Below are positions 41,822-50,640 of a stretch of 64,000 nucleotides of DNA, one piece after another. The position numbers and the translations under genes were made by a program. Numbering within the stretch: the stretch's first letter is position 1; every line of letters starts with the position of its first letter. The DNA is from Galbitalea sp036271795 (GTDB taxonomy: Bacteria; Actinomycetota; Actinomycetes; Actinomycetales; Microbacteriaceae), in the NCBI GenBank assembly GCA_036271795.1, contig DATAZY010000009.1, positions 1 through 64,000 of the forward strand, given 5' to 3'. The notes under the pieces were generated by a model. That model worked only from the letters and a program-made list of their open reading frames with translations, was not told where the DNA came from and did no database searches.

Positions 41822-42853
41822 ATGCTGATCGAGACCGACGACCTTCGTCGGTGGGCGTGCGACGTGTTCGTCGCGGTCGGACTTTCCTTGCGCGACGCGG
41901 AGACGACGGTTGACAACCTCATCTTCGCGGAGCGCAGGGGAGTACGGACGCACGGGTTTATGCGGCTACCCATCTATGTAGAGCGAATTCTCGGGGGCGG
42001 CATCGATCCGCACGCCGAAACCAGGATCGAGCGCGACCTCGGAGCACTGGCGATTCTGGATGCCGGTAACGGGATCGGCGCAGTATCGGGCCGCGATGCG
42101 ACGCAACTGGCCATCGAACGTGCGAGCCGGTACGGAATTGGTTGCGCCATCGTGTCCCGGGCGAATCATTTCGGGGCCGCTGCATATTACGCGAACCTGA
42201 TGGCCGATGCGGGACTGTTCGGAATTGCAGTGTGCAATACCGATAAGGCCATGGGTCCGCCGTTCGGCGGGCGCCCCGTGCTCGGCACTAATCCCGTCGC
42301 CATGGCGGTCCCGTTGCCGGCTCCCGAGCGGCCGCAGCTGGATATGGCGACAAGTGAAGCCAGTTTTGGAAAGGTGCTGCTGGCAGTCCAGGACAAGCGC
42401 GAAATCCCGCTTGGCTGGGCAGTCGACTCGCGCGGGCGCCCGACAACATCGGCGACTGATGCCGTGGAGGGGGCGCTGTTGCCTACTGGCGGTCCCAAGG
42501 GATTCGGGCTCGCTTTCATGATTGACGCCCTCGTTGCGCTTTCCGGCGCGAGCGTCAGCCCAGAGGCAATGCCGATGTACGGTGACCGCAGCCAGCCTCA
42601 GAAGCTGGGTCTCGCTTTCATCGCGATCCGGGCGGATGCTGCAGTGTCTCCCGACGACTACGCAGCTGCTATCCGCGGCCTCGTCTCTGCCGTGCATGCC
42701 AGCGGTCCAGGACCGACGGGAGTCGACGCACTCGCCCCCGGGGAGCCGGAGCTGGCAAAGCAGGCAAGTGCGGGGAGCGCGATCAAGCTTTCCGACGAGC
42801 TACGTGATGACCTTCGACGCATCGGAAAACTGACGTCGGTCGACCTGTCATGA
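41822..42853 (+). CDS. Ldh-family (malate/L-lactate dehydrogenase type) oxidoreductase
   Basis: The 343-residue NAD(P)-dependent dehydrogenase of the Ldh_2/YiaK family has RRGVRTHGFMRLPIYVERI near residue 38, the catalytic-His region VSRANHFGAAAYYANLMADAG (about 109-129), GTNPVAMAVP and the C-terminal GGPKGFGLAFMIDALVALSG. Relatives reduce 2-keto acids such as 2,3-diketo-L-gulonate, ureidoglycolate or keto-sugar acids. It is the last plus-strand gene before the convergent fructuronate reductase gene, only 15 bases away. Confidence 0.85.
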   Translation: MLIETDDLRRWACDVFVAVGLSLRDAETTVDNLIFAERRGVRTHGFMRLPIYVERILGGGIDPHAETRIERDLGALAILDAGNGIGAVSGRDATQLAIERASRYGIGCAIVSRANHFGAAAYYANLMADAGLFGIAVCNTDKAMGPPFGGRPVLGTNPVAMAVPLPAPERPQLDMATSEASFGKVLLAVQDKREIPLGWAVDSRGRPTTSATDAVEGALLPTGGPKGFGLAFMIDALVALSGASVSPEAMPMYGDRSQPQKLGLAFIAIRADAAVSPDDYAAAIRGLVSAVHASGPGPTGVDALAPGEPELAKQASAGSAIKLSDELRDDLRRIGKLTSVDLS

Positions 42854-42868
42854 GGAGCCTCGTGCGAG

Positions 42869-44299
42869 TCAGCTGGCGGAAGACGCCGCGAGCAGGCGAT
42901 CGAATGTCGCGGCGATGACAGTTTGAAGCTCGACGTCCTCGGCGAGATCGGGAGCGAGAATCCTTAATGCCGCGATCGCCGCGTCCGTCGGTGAACTTTC
43001 CGGGAGACGCGGCAACTCGGCATCGGGTCCCTGGAGGGTCCCGCGCCGCAGGTGCAGCATCCAGCCCGCCACCGTGACGGCGGCTGCCGCGGGGATTCTT
43101 CCGGTCGCGCGGAAGTAGCGGATGACGGGGACCACTCTGAGCGGAAGTTTGAGTGAGCCGTCCGCGGCAATCTGCTCAAGCCGATGCGCTATTCGCGGAT
43201 TGGCCCAGCGATCGAGGAGACTGTCGCAGTATTCGTCGAGTTGGGCAGCATCGAGCTCGACAAGTTCGCGGGCTTCCCCCCACCAGCGAAGTACCTGAGA
43301 CCGGCTCTCGGGATCTGCGATCGCTTCCGCGACTGTTGTGAGCCCCGCTGCGAGGCCGCAATAGGCGAGCAGTGAGTGCGCTCCGTTGAGGAGAAGTAGC
43401 TTTCGCTGTTCGTGGGGCCGCACGTCATCGACCAGCTGTGCACCGGCGAGTTCCCATTCCGGGCGCGCGGTTGCGAAGTCCTTCTCGATCACCCACTCGT
43501 GGAAGGGCTCAGTCACGACGGGCGATTCGTCTCGGAGCCCAGTGAGTTCGGCCGCGACCGCGAGGTCGTCGAGAGTGGTTCGAGGCGTGATCCGGTCGAC
43601 CATGGTGTTGGGGAAACGGATGTTCGCGACGACCCAATCGTGGAGTGTGGGGTCCACGGCCGAGCAGAGGTCGAGGACGACCCTTCGCGTGATCGATCCG
43701 TTGCTGGACAGATTGTCGCAACTGACGATCGACATGCCGCCCAGGTCGAGGCGTCGACGTTCCATCAGCCCCTGCACCAATTTGCCGGGAGCGGTGGAAC
43801 GGGCAGAGCGCTCATCCTTTAGGAGCGCGGCGAGGTCGTTCGAGATTCCCGGCGCATGAAAGTCGAGCCCGCCATCCAGGTTTCTGCAGTATCCCGCCTC
43901 GGTGATTGTGATTGTGACGACCGTAACCCGTTTGTTTCCAAACCCGTCGAGCCACGCCTCGACCTCGCTCGCGGCGTGTACTTCACTGATGCTGGCGATC
44001 ACTTCGGCGCTGTCGCTTGACGGCGATCGAGTTACCAGCGTGTAGAGACCATCCTGGGGAACCAGCTTCTCCGCTTCGTCGGGACGTCGGCCGGTGAATG
44101 CGGAAATGCCCCAGACCGCGTCCTGAAACTGATTGACAACATGGGTGTACCACGCCTGGTGGGCGCGGTGAAAAGCACCGAGTCCAAGGTGAAGCATGCG
44201 GACCTCGGCGCTCGCCATCCCGAGATCTCGGCGGTTCAAACGCGCGTCGGGCGCGCCGTTGTCGCTGTTGCCGACCACACCGCTCACGTCGTTGGCCAC
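42869..44299 (-). CDS. uxuB: fructuronate reductase (mannitol dehydrogenase family)
   Basis: The 476-residue polyol dehydrogenase reduces D-fructuronate to D-mannonate. Family features are LHLGLGAFHRAHQAWYTHV near the N-terminus, SCDNLSSNG, and the catalytic Lys-Asn-His region EQRKLLLLNGAHSLLAYCG. GTG 44299 has AGGAG (44305-44309, minus strand) five bases upstream; a longer in-frame start at 44407 would run into the operator. The uxaC and manD genes in the island argue for fructuronate rather than tagaturonate or mannitol as substrate. It is divergent from the LacI gene, with operator B between them. Confidence 0.83.
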   Translation of the reverse strand: MANDVSGVVGNSDNGAPDARLNRRDLGMASAEVRMLHLGLGAFHRAHQAWYTHVVNQFQDAVWGISAFTGRRPDEAEKLVPQDGLYTLVTRSPSSDSAEVIASISEVHAASEVEAWLDGFGNKRVTVVTITITEAGYCRNLDGGLDFHAPGISNDLAALLKDERSARSTAPGKLVQGLMERRRLDLGGMSIVSCDNLSSNGSITRRVVLDLCSAVDPTLHDWVVANIRFPNTMVDRITPRTTLDDLAVAAELTGLRDESPVVTEPFHEWVIEKDFATARPEWELAGAQLVDDVRPHEQRKLLLLNGAHSLLAYCGLAAGLTTVAEAIADPESRSQVLRWWGEARELVELDAAQLDEYCDSLLDRWANPRIAHRLEQIAADGSLKLPLRVVPVIRYFRATGRIPAAAAVTVAGWMLHLRRGTLQGPDAELPRLPESSPTDAAIAALRILAPDLAEDVELQTVIAATFDRLLAASSAS

Positions 44300-44383
44300 G
44301 AATGCTCCTGATCGGCTGCACATCCACAGATCAGGGAACCTGATACCTTGACTTCCGTCCGAGTGTTGGCTTCCATTCGACCT

Positions 44384-44431
44384 ATATTGACCGCTAAGCT
44401 CGGACAAAGCAATGGGTTGCCAAGAGTTGCC
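44384..44431. promoter_or_regulatory. LacI-type operator B between uxuB and the LacI gene
   Basis: Read on the minus strand, 44407-44422 is TGGCAACCCATTGCTT. On the plus strand GTTGCC occurs at 44416-44421 and again at 44426-44431, exactly 10 bases apart. TTGCTT (44407-44412) and CAATAT (44384-44389) on the minus strand form a promoter for uxuB with a 17-base spacer, so the operator overlaps its -35. The same site could autoregulate the LacI gene. Confidence 0.75.
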
Positions 44432-44526
44432 GAACGGGGTCGACGGGCGGCAACCCGGAGCGTGGTGCCGGCACTCGTCGGTCCACCACGTGCAGTGCGA
44501 AGCGCGACCAGGGAGAGGGCAGTCGA

Positions 44527-45585
44527 ATGGCCGATGCGACGAATGTCGGCGATAAAGTCACCATCGCCGACGTTGCAAAGAGCGCGGGGGTGGCAACGTC
44601 AACGGTCTCGCGGGCGCTCTCGAAACCCGGAAGGGTGAGCGAGTCGATGCGACAGAAGATCGTTTCCGTCGCAAACGAAATGGGTTACTACCCCAATCCG
44701 CAGGCACGGTCGTTGAAATCCGGCAGAACGCAGAACGTCGCGCTTCTCATCCCCGACATCACGAACCCATTCTTCTTCGGTCTCTTTCGGGCAACCCAGG
44801 CCCAGGCGCGGGCACGCGGCTACCTCCAGTTCGTGGTGAACACCGAGGAATCCGCCGGCGTTGAAACCGCCTATCTGGCCGAATTGGGCAAATCTGTCGA
44901 TGGGGTCGTGCTGGCCGCCTCACGACTCTCCGACGCGGAACTGACGCTTGCCGCGCAAAACATGCCCATCGTTACTCTCAATCGCGACATCCCGAATGTG
45001 CCCTCCGTGATCATCGATACGCCCGGGGCAATGGTGCAGGCGCTCGATCACCTGGTGTCACTGGGACACTCGTCGATCGCCTATCTGAGTGGCCCCGAAT
45101 CATCGTGGTCGAGTCGTAAGCGCTGGAAAGCACTGCAACAGGCCGCTCGGACGCGCACCGTCACGCTGCACGATCTTGGACCGTTTGCCCCGACCGTACC
45201 TGCCGGGGCCGCCGCGGCGGACTCCGCGATCACCACGGGCGTCACCGCCTGCATCTTCTTCAACGACCTGCTTGCGATCGGCGCACTTCGGCGGTTCGCG
45301 GAGCGGGGAATGCGGGTCCCGCAGGACATCAGCGTGATCGGCTGTGACGACATCTTCGGCGCTGACTTCTGCAGCCCCCCGCTGACCACTTTCGCCGCAC
45401 CGATTGAGCAGGCCGGGCGGCTGGCAACCGACATGCTCATGAGCGTGATCCAGGATCGCTGGGGAGGTCGTCTCGCCGGTGGCGTGGAAGGCAGACGGCA
45501 CGAACGGTTGCCGACCTACCTGACCATCCGTGAGTCGACCGGACCGGCACCGACGACTCCCCGCTCGCGCGGAGCAGTGTCATGA
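44527..45585 (+). CDS. LacI-family transcriptional repressor of the sugar-acid genes
   Basis: The 352-residue protein has the LacI helix-turn-helix and hinge (VTIADVAKSAGVATSTVSRALSKPGRVSESMRQKI, about residues 11-45; then YYPNPQARSLKSGRT). The periplasmic-binding-like effector domain begins NVALLIPDITNPFFFGL (about 70-86) and includes FFNDLLAIGALRRFAERG. GGGAGAGGG is the ribosome site. Its stop overlaps the uxaC ATG (ATGA). It is the only LacI-type protein encoded in the window, hence the best candidate for the five shared operators. The inducer may be fructuronate, KDG or a related acid. Confidence 0.9.
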   Translation: MADATNVGDKVTIADVAKSAGVATSTVSRALSKPGRVSESMRQKIVSVANEMGYYPNPQARSLKSGRTQNVALLIPDITNPFFFGLFRATQAQARARGYLQFVVNTEESAGVETAYLAELGKSVDGVVLAASRLSDAELTLAAQNMPIVTLNRDIPNVPSVIIDTPGAMVQALDHLVSLGHSSIAYLSGPESSWSSRKRWKALQQAARTRTVTLHDLGPFAPTVPAGAAAADSAITTGVTACIFFNDLLAIGALRRFAERGMRVPQDISVIGCDDIFGADFCSPPLTTFAAPIEQAGRLATDMLMSVIQDRWGGRLAGGVEGRRHERLPTYLTIRESTGPAPTTPRSRGAVS

Positions 45586-47009
45586 CTCAAGTCGCAGCCC
45601 GCCTTGAGCTGCATCCCGATCGCCTCTTCCCGGCGGAGGTCAGCACCCGCGCTGTCGCCCGTGAGCTCTATGCGAGCGTTGCGGATCGCCCCATTTTTTC
45701 CCCGCACGGTCACGTTGATGCCGGCCTGCTGGTGCGAAATCAGCCCTTCGAGGACCCGACGCGTTTGCTGATCAGCCCAGACCACTACGTCACCAGGATC
45801 CTTCATTCGCTCGGTATCAGCCTGACTTCGCTTGGCGCCGGGGCTCATCCCGACGACTTCGATCCGCGCGAGGCGTGGGGCATTCTCTGCGAAAACTGGG
45901 ACGCATATCTGGGAACTCCGTCCCGGTTCTGGCTCGAGGCGGAGCTGGTCGAGATATTTGGCGTGGATATCCAGCTGTCCGCAGCAACGTCGGATCTCGT
46001 CTACGACCAGATCGCCCAGCATCTTGCCGAAGATGCGTTTCGTCCTCGGGCCCTGTTCGACCGATTCAACATCTCCGTGCTGGCGACGACGGACGACCCG
46101 TGCTCCGACCTGGCATACCATCGCTCGCTGGCCGCGGATCCGACATTCCCAGGCGCCGTCATCCCGACGTTCCGTCCGGATGCGTATCTCGACCCCGCCA
46201 GAACCGGATGGGCCGACGCGATCGCGCGCCTCGGAGATGTCACGGGCCGCTCGACGAGTGACTATTCGCAGTACCTCGATGCGCTCCGGGCGCGACGCCA
46301 GTTCTTCATCGAGAACGGCGCGACCGCGACCGATTACGGCGCCCCAGATACTTCGAGCGAACCCCTCAACGACGCGGACGCGACCCGGCTTCACGAGAGG
46401 GCACTGACAGCGGGACTTTCCGTGCCAGAGTCGGCGGCATATCGTGCGAACATGCTGTTCCAGATGGCGAGGATGTCGACAGAAGACGGGCTCGTCATGC
46501 AGTTCCATCCCGGTGTTCTCCGTAACCACCACCGACCGACCTGGCTTGCTTACGGCGAGGACACGGGCCATGACCTGCCGCTGCTCACCGAGTATTCCCG
46601 CGGCCTGCGACCGCTTCTCGATGCGTTTGGTACCGACCCTCGGCTGCGCCTGATTCTGTTCACGGTTGATGCGACGGCGTTCGCGCGGGACATTGCGCCC
46701 CTTGCCGGGTTCTACCCGTCCGTCTACGCGGGCGCGCCGTGGTGGTTCCTGGATACGCCGGACACCATCACAAACTATCGCTCCGTTCTGACGGAGAGCG
46801 CGGGCTTCTATAAGACGGCCGGCTTCGTCGATGACACCCGTGCGTTCTGCTCGATCCCGGCGCGGCATGACATGTCGAGGCGGGTCGACGCGAGCTACCT
46901 TGCGCGGCTCGTCGTCGAGCATCGTATTTCGGAGGCCGACGCTTTTCGCGTGCTTTCGGACCTCGTGTCGACCATTCCGCCGAAGGTCTTTGCTCGCACC
47001 AACTCCTGA
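45582..47009 (+). CDS. uxaC: glucuronate isomerase
   Basis: The 475-residue TIM-barrel isomerase interconverts D-glucuronate and D-fructuronate (or galacturonate and tagaturonate). Diagnostic segments are IFSPHGHVDAGLLVRNQPFEDPTRLLI near residue 38, ISVLATTDDPCSDLAYH (about 164-180), VIPTFRPDAYLDP, MQFHPGVLRNHHRPT and GAPWWFLDTPDTITNYR. Length and motifs match UxaC throughout. It is coupled to the LacI gene and feeds the UxuB-type reductase. Confidence 0.95.
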   Translation: MTQVAARLELHPDRLFPAEVSTRAVARELYASVADRPIFSPHGHVDAGLLVRNQPFEDPTRLLISPDHYVTRILHSLGISLTSLGAGAHPDDFDPREAWGILCENWDAYLGTPSRFWLEAELVEIFGVDIQLSAATSDLVYDQIAQHLAEDAFRPRALFDRFNISVLATTDDPCSDLAYHRSLAADPTFPGAVIPTFRPDAYLDPARTGWADAIARLGDVTGRSTSDYSQYLDALRARRQFFIENGATATDYGAPDTSSEPLNDADATRLHERALTAGLSVPESAAYRANMLFQMARMSTEDGLVMQFHPGVLRNHHRPTWLAYGEDTGHDLPLLTEYSRGLRPLLDAFGTDPRLRLILFTVDATAFARDIAPLAGFYPSVYAGAPWWFLDTPDTITNYRSVLTESAGFYKTAGFVDDTRAFCSIPARHDMSRRVDASYLARLVVEHRISEADAFRVLSDLVSTIPPKVFARTNS

Positions 47010-47056
47010 GCCATCTCGATTCGGGCGGTGGCTCGTCGAGCAATGTCGATTATTGT

Positions 47057-47104
47057 GGCAACAAGTGGCAATCCATTGCCAATTCGCAAAATCGGTTCTA
47101 GTGT
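47057..47104 (+). promoter_or_regulatory. LacI-type operator C at the glucarate operon promoter
   Basis: The operator TGGCAATCCATTGCCA lies at 47066-47081. GGCAAC at 47057-47062 and GGCAAT at 47067-47072 are 10 bases apart, the same third-half-site arrangement as at the other operators. The right half supplies a -35 TTGCCA (47076-47081) for a -10 TAGTGT (47099-47104; spacer 17). It should control the operon 47211-51989. Confidence 0.8.
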
Positions 47105-47210
47105 TGTTGTGTTGCCCGGCGATTGCGGATCAATCGGCCGTGGCGCGGATTCGCCTCGCGAATGCACAGCTCAGCGGCACTCTCGTTGCCGCGGGCGGGA
47201 AGACAAGTCA

Positions 47211-48080
47211 ATGAAGTTTGCACTGTTCAGCGGATCGACGCCGGAATGGACCCCCGAGACGCTGGTCTCCAAGCTGGCGCAACAGGGCTGGGATGGCGTC
47301 GAGTGGCGTGTCGTTGACCAGAAGCCGTCCACGGAAGTTGGCTTCTGGGCAGGAAATCGCGCCACCTTCCCCGAGACGGGGATTGTCGGTCATATCGACG
47401 AGATACGGAAGATCACATCGGGCGCGGGCCTCGAGCAGGCGGCGGTCGCAGCGTACGTGCCCATCGGCGACCGCGCGAATACGGAGTTCATGCTTGCGGC
47501 CACCGCTGCGATGGGAGCAGGGCGGGTACGGTTCAACGTCCCCAAGGCGGCGCCTGGTACCAACTACCAGGACCTGTTCGCCGCGACTCGGGCGGATGCC
47601 GAGTTCGTCGCCAAGCGCGCCGCAGAGCATGGCGTTCAGGTCGTCATTCAGATCCATCACGGCAACATCGTCTCCACGGCGTCTGCCGCAGTTCGTCTCC
47701 TGGATGGGCTCGACCCCCGCTATATCGGTGCCATCCATGACCTCGGCAACCTCACCATCGAGGGTCGGGAAGGCCTGCAGTCCCATGTTCCCGGCCTTCA
47801 GATTCTTGGCCCGTACCTCGCTCATGTCCACGTGAAGAACGCCGTCTGGAAGCCTGGCGCGCCGCGTGAAGATGGAACGGTCGACTGGGCGTGGGAGTGG
47901 GCGCCGCTGCGCACTGGAGCTGGTGATCTGCCGGGATACCTCTCCTCGCTCAAGGAGGTCGGCTACGACGGCTGGGTAACCGTGGAAGACTTCACGACCG
48001 AACTCCCGCTCGAAGAGCGCATCGCCGATGACATCGCCTACCTACGGGCGTCGGCCGCCGCTGCCGGCATTTCCGACTAA
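47211..48080 (+). CDS. sugar phosphate isomerase/epimerase-like TIM-barrel protein
   Basis: The 289-residue protein has the AP_endonuc_2 fold, with GWDGVEWRVVDQ (about residues 26-37), VQVVIQIHHGNIVSTASAAV (about 142-161), YIGAIHDLGNLTIEG (about 171-185), HVHVKNAVW (about 205-213) and WVTVEDF (about 259-265). The positions match the metal ligands of this family. It is the first gene of the glucarate operon and is distinct from the homologue at 36324-37139. Isomerase, epimerase, dehydratase or 3-keto-glycoside lyase activity are all possible. Confidence 0.8.
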   Translation: MKFALFSGSTPEWTPETLVSKLAQQGWDGVEWRVVDQKPSTEVGFWAGNRATFPETGIVGHIDEIRKITSGAGLEQAAVAAYVPIGDRANTEFMLAATAAMGAGRVRFNVPKAAPGTNYQDLFAATRADAEFVAKRAAEHGVQVVIQIHHGNIVSTASAAVRLLDGLDPRYIGAIHDLGNLTIEGREGLQSHVPGLQILGPYLAHVHVKNAVWKPGAPREDGTVDWAWEWAPLRTGAGDLPGYLSSLKEVGYDGWVTVEDFTTELPLEERIADDIAYLRASAAAAGISD

Positions 48081-48091
48081 GGACGCGGAAG

Positions 48092-49045
48092 ATGAGCTCG
48101 AGCAGCCCGGAGGAGCTGGCGCAGAAACTCAGCGCCGGTCTGCTGTCATTTCCCGTGACTCACTTCCGCCCGGACTTCAGTTTCGATCGGGACTCCTACG
48201 TCGAACACATCGACTGGCTCGCGAAGTATCCCGTTGCCGGTCTTTTCGCGGCGGGCGGAACTGGCGAGTTCTCGTCACTGCTGGGGTCCGAGGTCAAGGC
48301 GGTGGTAGAGACGGCTGTTGAGGCCGCACGGGGGACGGTTCCCGTCGTGGCTCCGGCGGGCCGCAGCGTAGCGGAGGGGACAGAGCTGGCTCGCTCCGCA
48401 GAAGCGGCCGGCGCGGATGGCATCCTCTTGTTTCCGCCTTACCTCACGGAGGCGAGTCAGGAGGGCCTGAGGCGATACGTGACCGAGATCGCGTCGACGA
48501 CGGGACTCGGAGTGATCATCTACAACCGGGCGAACGCTGTGTACTCGCCTGAACTTGTTGCCCGTCTTGTGGACGAAGTTCCCAATCTGGTCGGGTTCAA
48601 GGATGGAGTCGGCAACCTTGAGCAGATCACGAAAGTCGTTTCGAGGGTGGGGGATCGTCTCCTGTACGTTGGCGGATTGCCCACCGCAGAGGTGTTCGCC
48701 CTTCCGTATCTGACCCTGGGGGTGACGACCTACTCGTCGGCCATGTTCAATTTCGTTCCGGAATTCGCGCTTGACTTCTACGGGGCCGTTCGCGCGCAGG
48801 ATCGCGCCAGAGTATTCCGGATGCTCGCAGACTTCGTTGTGCCATTCACGGCCATCCGAGATCGAACGCCCGGCTACGCGGTCTCGATCATTAAGGCTGG
48901 GATGGCGGCGATCGGCCGAAGCCCGGGCCCGGTGCGCCCCCCACTGACAGACCTGATGCCAGACGAGCGTAACGAGTTGCGCGAATTGATTGCGCGATCG
49001 AGCGGTGTGCTGTCTGAGCAGTCGACGGTGGGCGGTGCAGAGTGA
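48092..49045 (+). CDS. kdgD: 5-dehydro-4-deoxyglucarate dehydratase
   Basis: The 317-residue enzyme of the DHDPS/NAL family converts 5-keto-4-deoxyglucarate to 2-oxoglutarate semialdehyde with loss of CO2 and water. The start region GLLSFPVTHFRPDFSFD, the phosphate-type loop FAAGGTGEFSSL and the Schiff-base lysine in NLVGFKDGVGNLEQ (about residues 165-178) match KDGDH. It overlaps the next gene by four bases and is flanked by gudD and the semialdehyde dehydrogenase, which fixes the pathway. Confidence 0.94.
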   Translation: MSSSSPEELAQKLSAGLLSFPVTHFRPDFSFDRDSYVEHIDWLAKYPVAGLFAAGGTGEFSSLLGSEVKAVVETAVEAARGTVPVVAPAGRSVAEGTELARSAEAAGADGILLFPPYLTEASQEGLRRYVTEIASTTGLGVIIYNRANAVYSPELVARLVDEVPNLVGFKDGVGNLEQITKVVSRVGDRLLYVGGLPTAEVFALPYLTLGVTTYSSAMFNFVPEFALDFYGAVRAQDRARVFRMLADFVVPFTAIRDRTPGYAVSIIKAGMAAIGRSPGPVRPPLTDLMPDERNELRELIARSSGVLSEQSTVGGAE

Positions 49046-50640
49046 AGCGAAATGAGGCGACCGCGTCGACACTGACGGGCTCGAGCATCATTGCCGGCAT
49101 CGATCTGTTCGGGGATGCGGGCGTATTGAACGGGACCAACCCGGCCACCGGGAAGGCACTCGCACCCGCCTATGGACTCGTCGGAGCGGATCAGGTTGCC
49201 CGGGCCGCCGAAGCTGCGGCGGAAGCGTTCCCGAGCTATCGCGCCACCTCCGACCAGGATCGAGCCGCTTTCCTGGAATCCATCGCCGACAATCTCGAGA
49301 CGATACGGGAACACCTCGTGAACCGTGTCGAGGCCGAGACCGCCATTCCATCGGCTCGGGCAGACGGCGAACTCACCCGCACGACCGATCAGTTGCGCTT
49401 GTTCGCCACGATCCTTCGGGATGGCTCATGGCACGGCGCACGAATCGCCAGAGGCGACCCGAATAGGGTGCCATCGAAACCCGATCTGCGGATGCACTGG
49501 ATTTCGGTCGGTCCGGTCGCCGTGTTCGGGGCGAGCAACTTTCCCCTTGCATTTTCGGTCGCAGGAGGAGACACGGCCTCCGCCCTTGCCGCGGGTTCGC
49601 CGGTTGTCGTGAAGGCGCATCCCGGCCATCCCGGCACCTCGGAACTGGTGGGCAACGCCATTCGATCGGCCGTATCCGAACACGGGATTCATCCCGGCGT
49701 GTTCTCCCTTCTGTTTGTTCGTGACAACGCGACCGCGGCTACCCTGGTGGCTCACCCCGCAATCAGCGCCGTTGCTTTCACGGGGTCTCGGACCGCCGGT
49801 CTCGCGCTCAGCGCGGCGGCCGCGGCGCGCGTCCGACCGATCCCCGTGTTCGCCGAGATGTCGAGCGTCAATCCCGTGTTCCTCTTTCAGAGCGCGCTCG
49901 GCCAGTTCGCCGAACGCCTCGGCGTCGAATGGGTCGCGTCGTTGTCACTGGGCGTTGGACAGTTGTGCACATCGCCGGGAATTGTGGTCATGAAGTCGGG
50001 CCCGGAGGCCGAGCGCTTTCTGGCAGCCGCAGGCGCCGCGGTAGGGGGCACGCCCAATGCGACAATGCTCTCCAAGGGAATCGCCACGAGATATTGGGAC
50101 GGTATCGCGACCCGCGCGGCGATCCCGGGAGTCAGTCTTCCCGCACGCGGAGGCCCCTCGGATGCGCGTAACGCCGCCCAGGTGACGCTCTTCGTGACCG
50201 GCGCGCAGACCTTCCTTGCCGAGACCTCGCTGCGCGACGAAATCTTCGGTCCATCGGGGATTGTCGTGTTGGTGGACGACGAGAAGGAGTTCAGTCAGGT
50301 CCTCCGCGCGCTGGAGGGGCAGCTCACGGTGTCCATTCACTCCACGGACGCCGAACCTCTGGCCGTCGAGCTTGTGGCCTGCGCCGAGACGGTAGCTGGG
50401 CGCATCATCTTCAACGGGTGGCCCACCGGTGTTGAGGTGGGATACGCCACCGTTCACGGGGGACCCTATCCCGCGACCACGAATGGCCAGACGACCTCCG
50501 TCGGCGCTCTGGCGATTAATCGGTTCCTGCGTCCGGTCAGTTACCAGAACGCACCTGGCGACTTCCTGGCATCAGAGTTGAAAGACCGGAACCCGATGGG
50601 AATCTGGCGCGAGATCGACGGAGTGGGGAGTCGGTCGTGA
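49042..50640 (+). CDS. 2-oxoglutarate-semialdehyde dehydrogenase (aldehyde dehydrogenase family)
   Basis: The 532-residue aldehyde dehydrogenase belongs to the KGSADH group with a long C-terminus. Key motifs are GPVAVFGASNFPLAFSVAGG (about residues 155-174), the catalytic Glu in PVFAEMSSVNPVF and the catalytic Cys in LGVGQLCTSPGIVV (about 305-318). The C-terminal NGWPTGVEVGYATVHGGPYPATT is typical of this group. It oxidises the KdgD product to 2-oxoglutarate and may serve the fuconate/arabinonate branch too. GTG start coupled to kdgD. Confidence 0.92.
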   Translation: MKRNEATASTLTGSSIIAGIDLFGDAGVLNGTNPATGKALAPAYGLVGADQVARAAEAAAEAFPSYRATSDQDRAAFLESIADNLETIREHLVNRVEAETAIPSARADGELTRTTDQLRLFATILRDGSWHGARIARGDPNRVPSKPDLRMHWISVGPVAVFGASNFPLAFSVAGGDTASALAAGSPVVVKAHPGHPGTSELVGNAIRSAVSEHGIHPGVFSLLFVRDNATAATLVAHPAISAVAFTGSRTAGLALSAAAAARVRPIPVFAEMSSVNPVFLFQSALGQFAERLGVEWVASLSLGVGQLCTSPGIVVMKSGPEAERFLAAAGAAVGGTPNATMLSKGIATRYWDGIATRAAIPGVSLPARGGPSDARNAAQVTLFVTGAQTFLAETSLRDEIFGPSGIVVLVDDEKEFSQVLRALEGQLTVSIHSTDAEPLAVELVACAETVAGRIIFNGWPTGVEVGYATVHGGPYPATTNGQTTSVGALAINRFLRPVSYQNAPGDFLASELKDRNPMGIWREIDGVGSRS

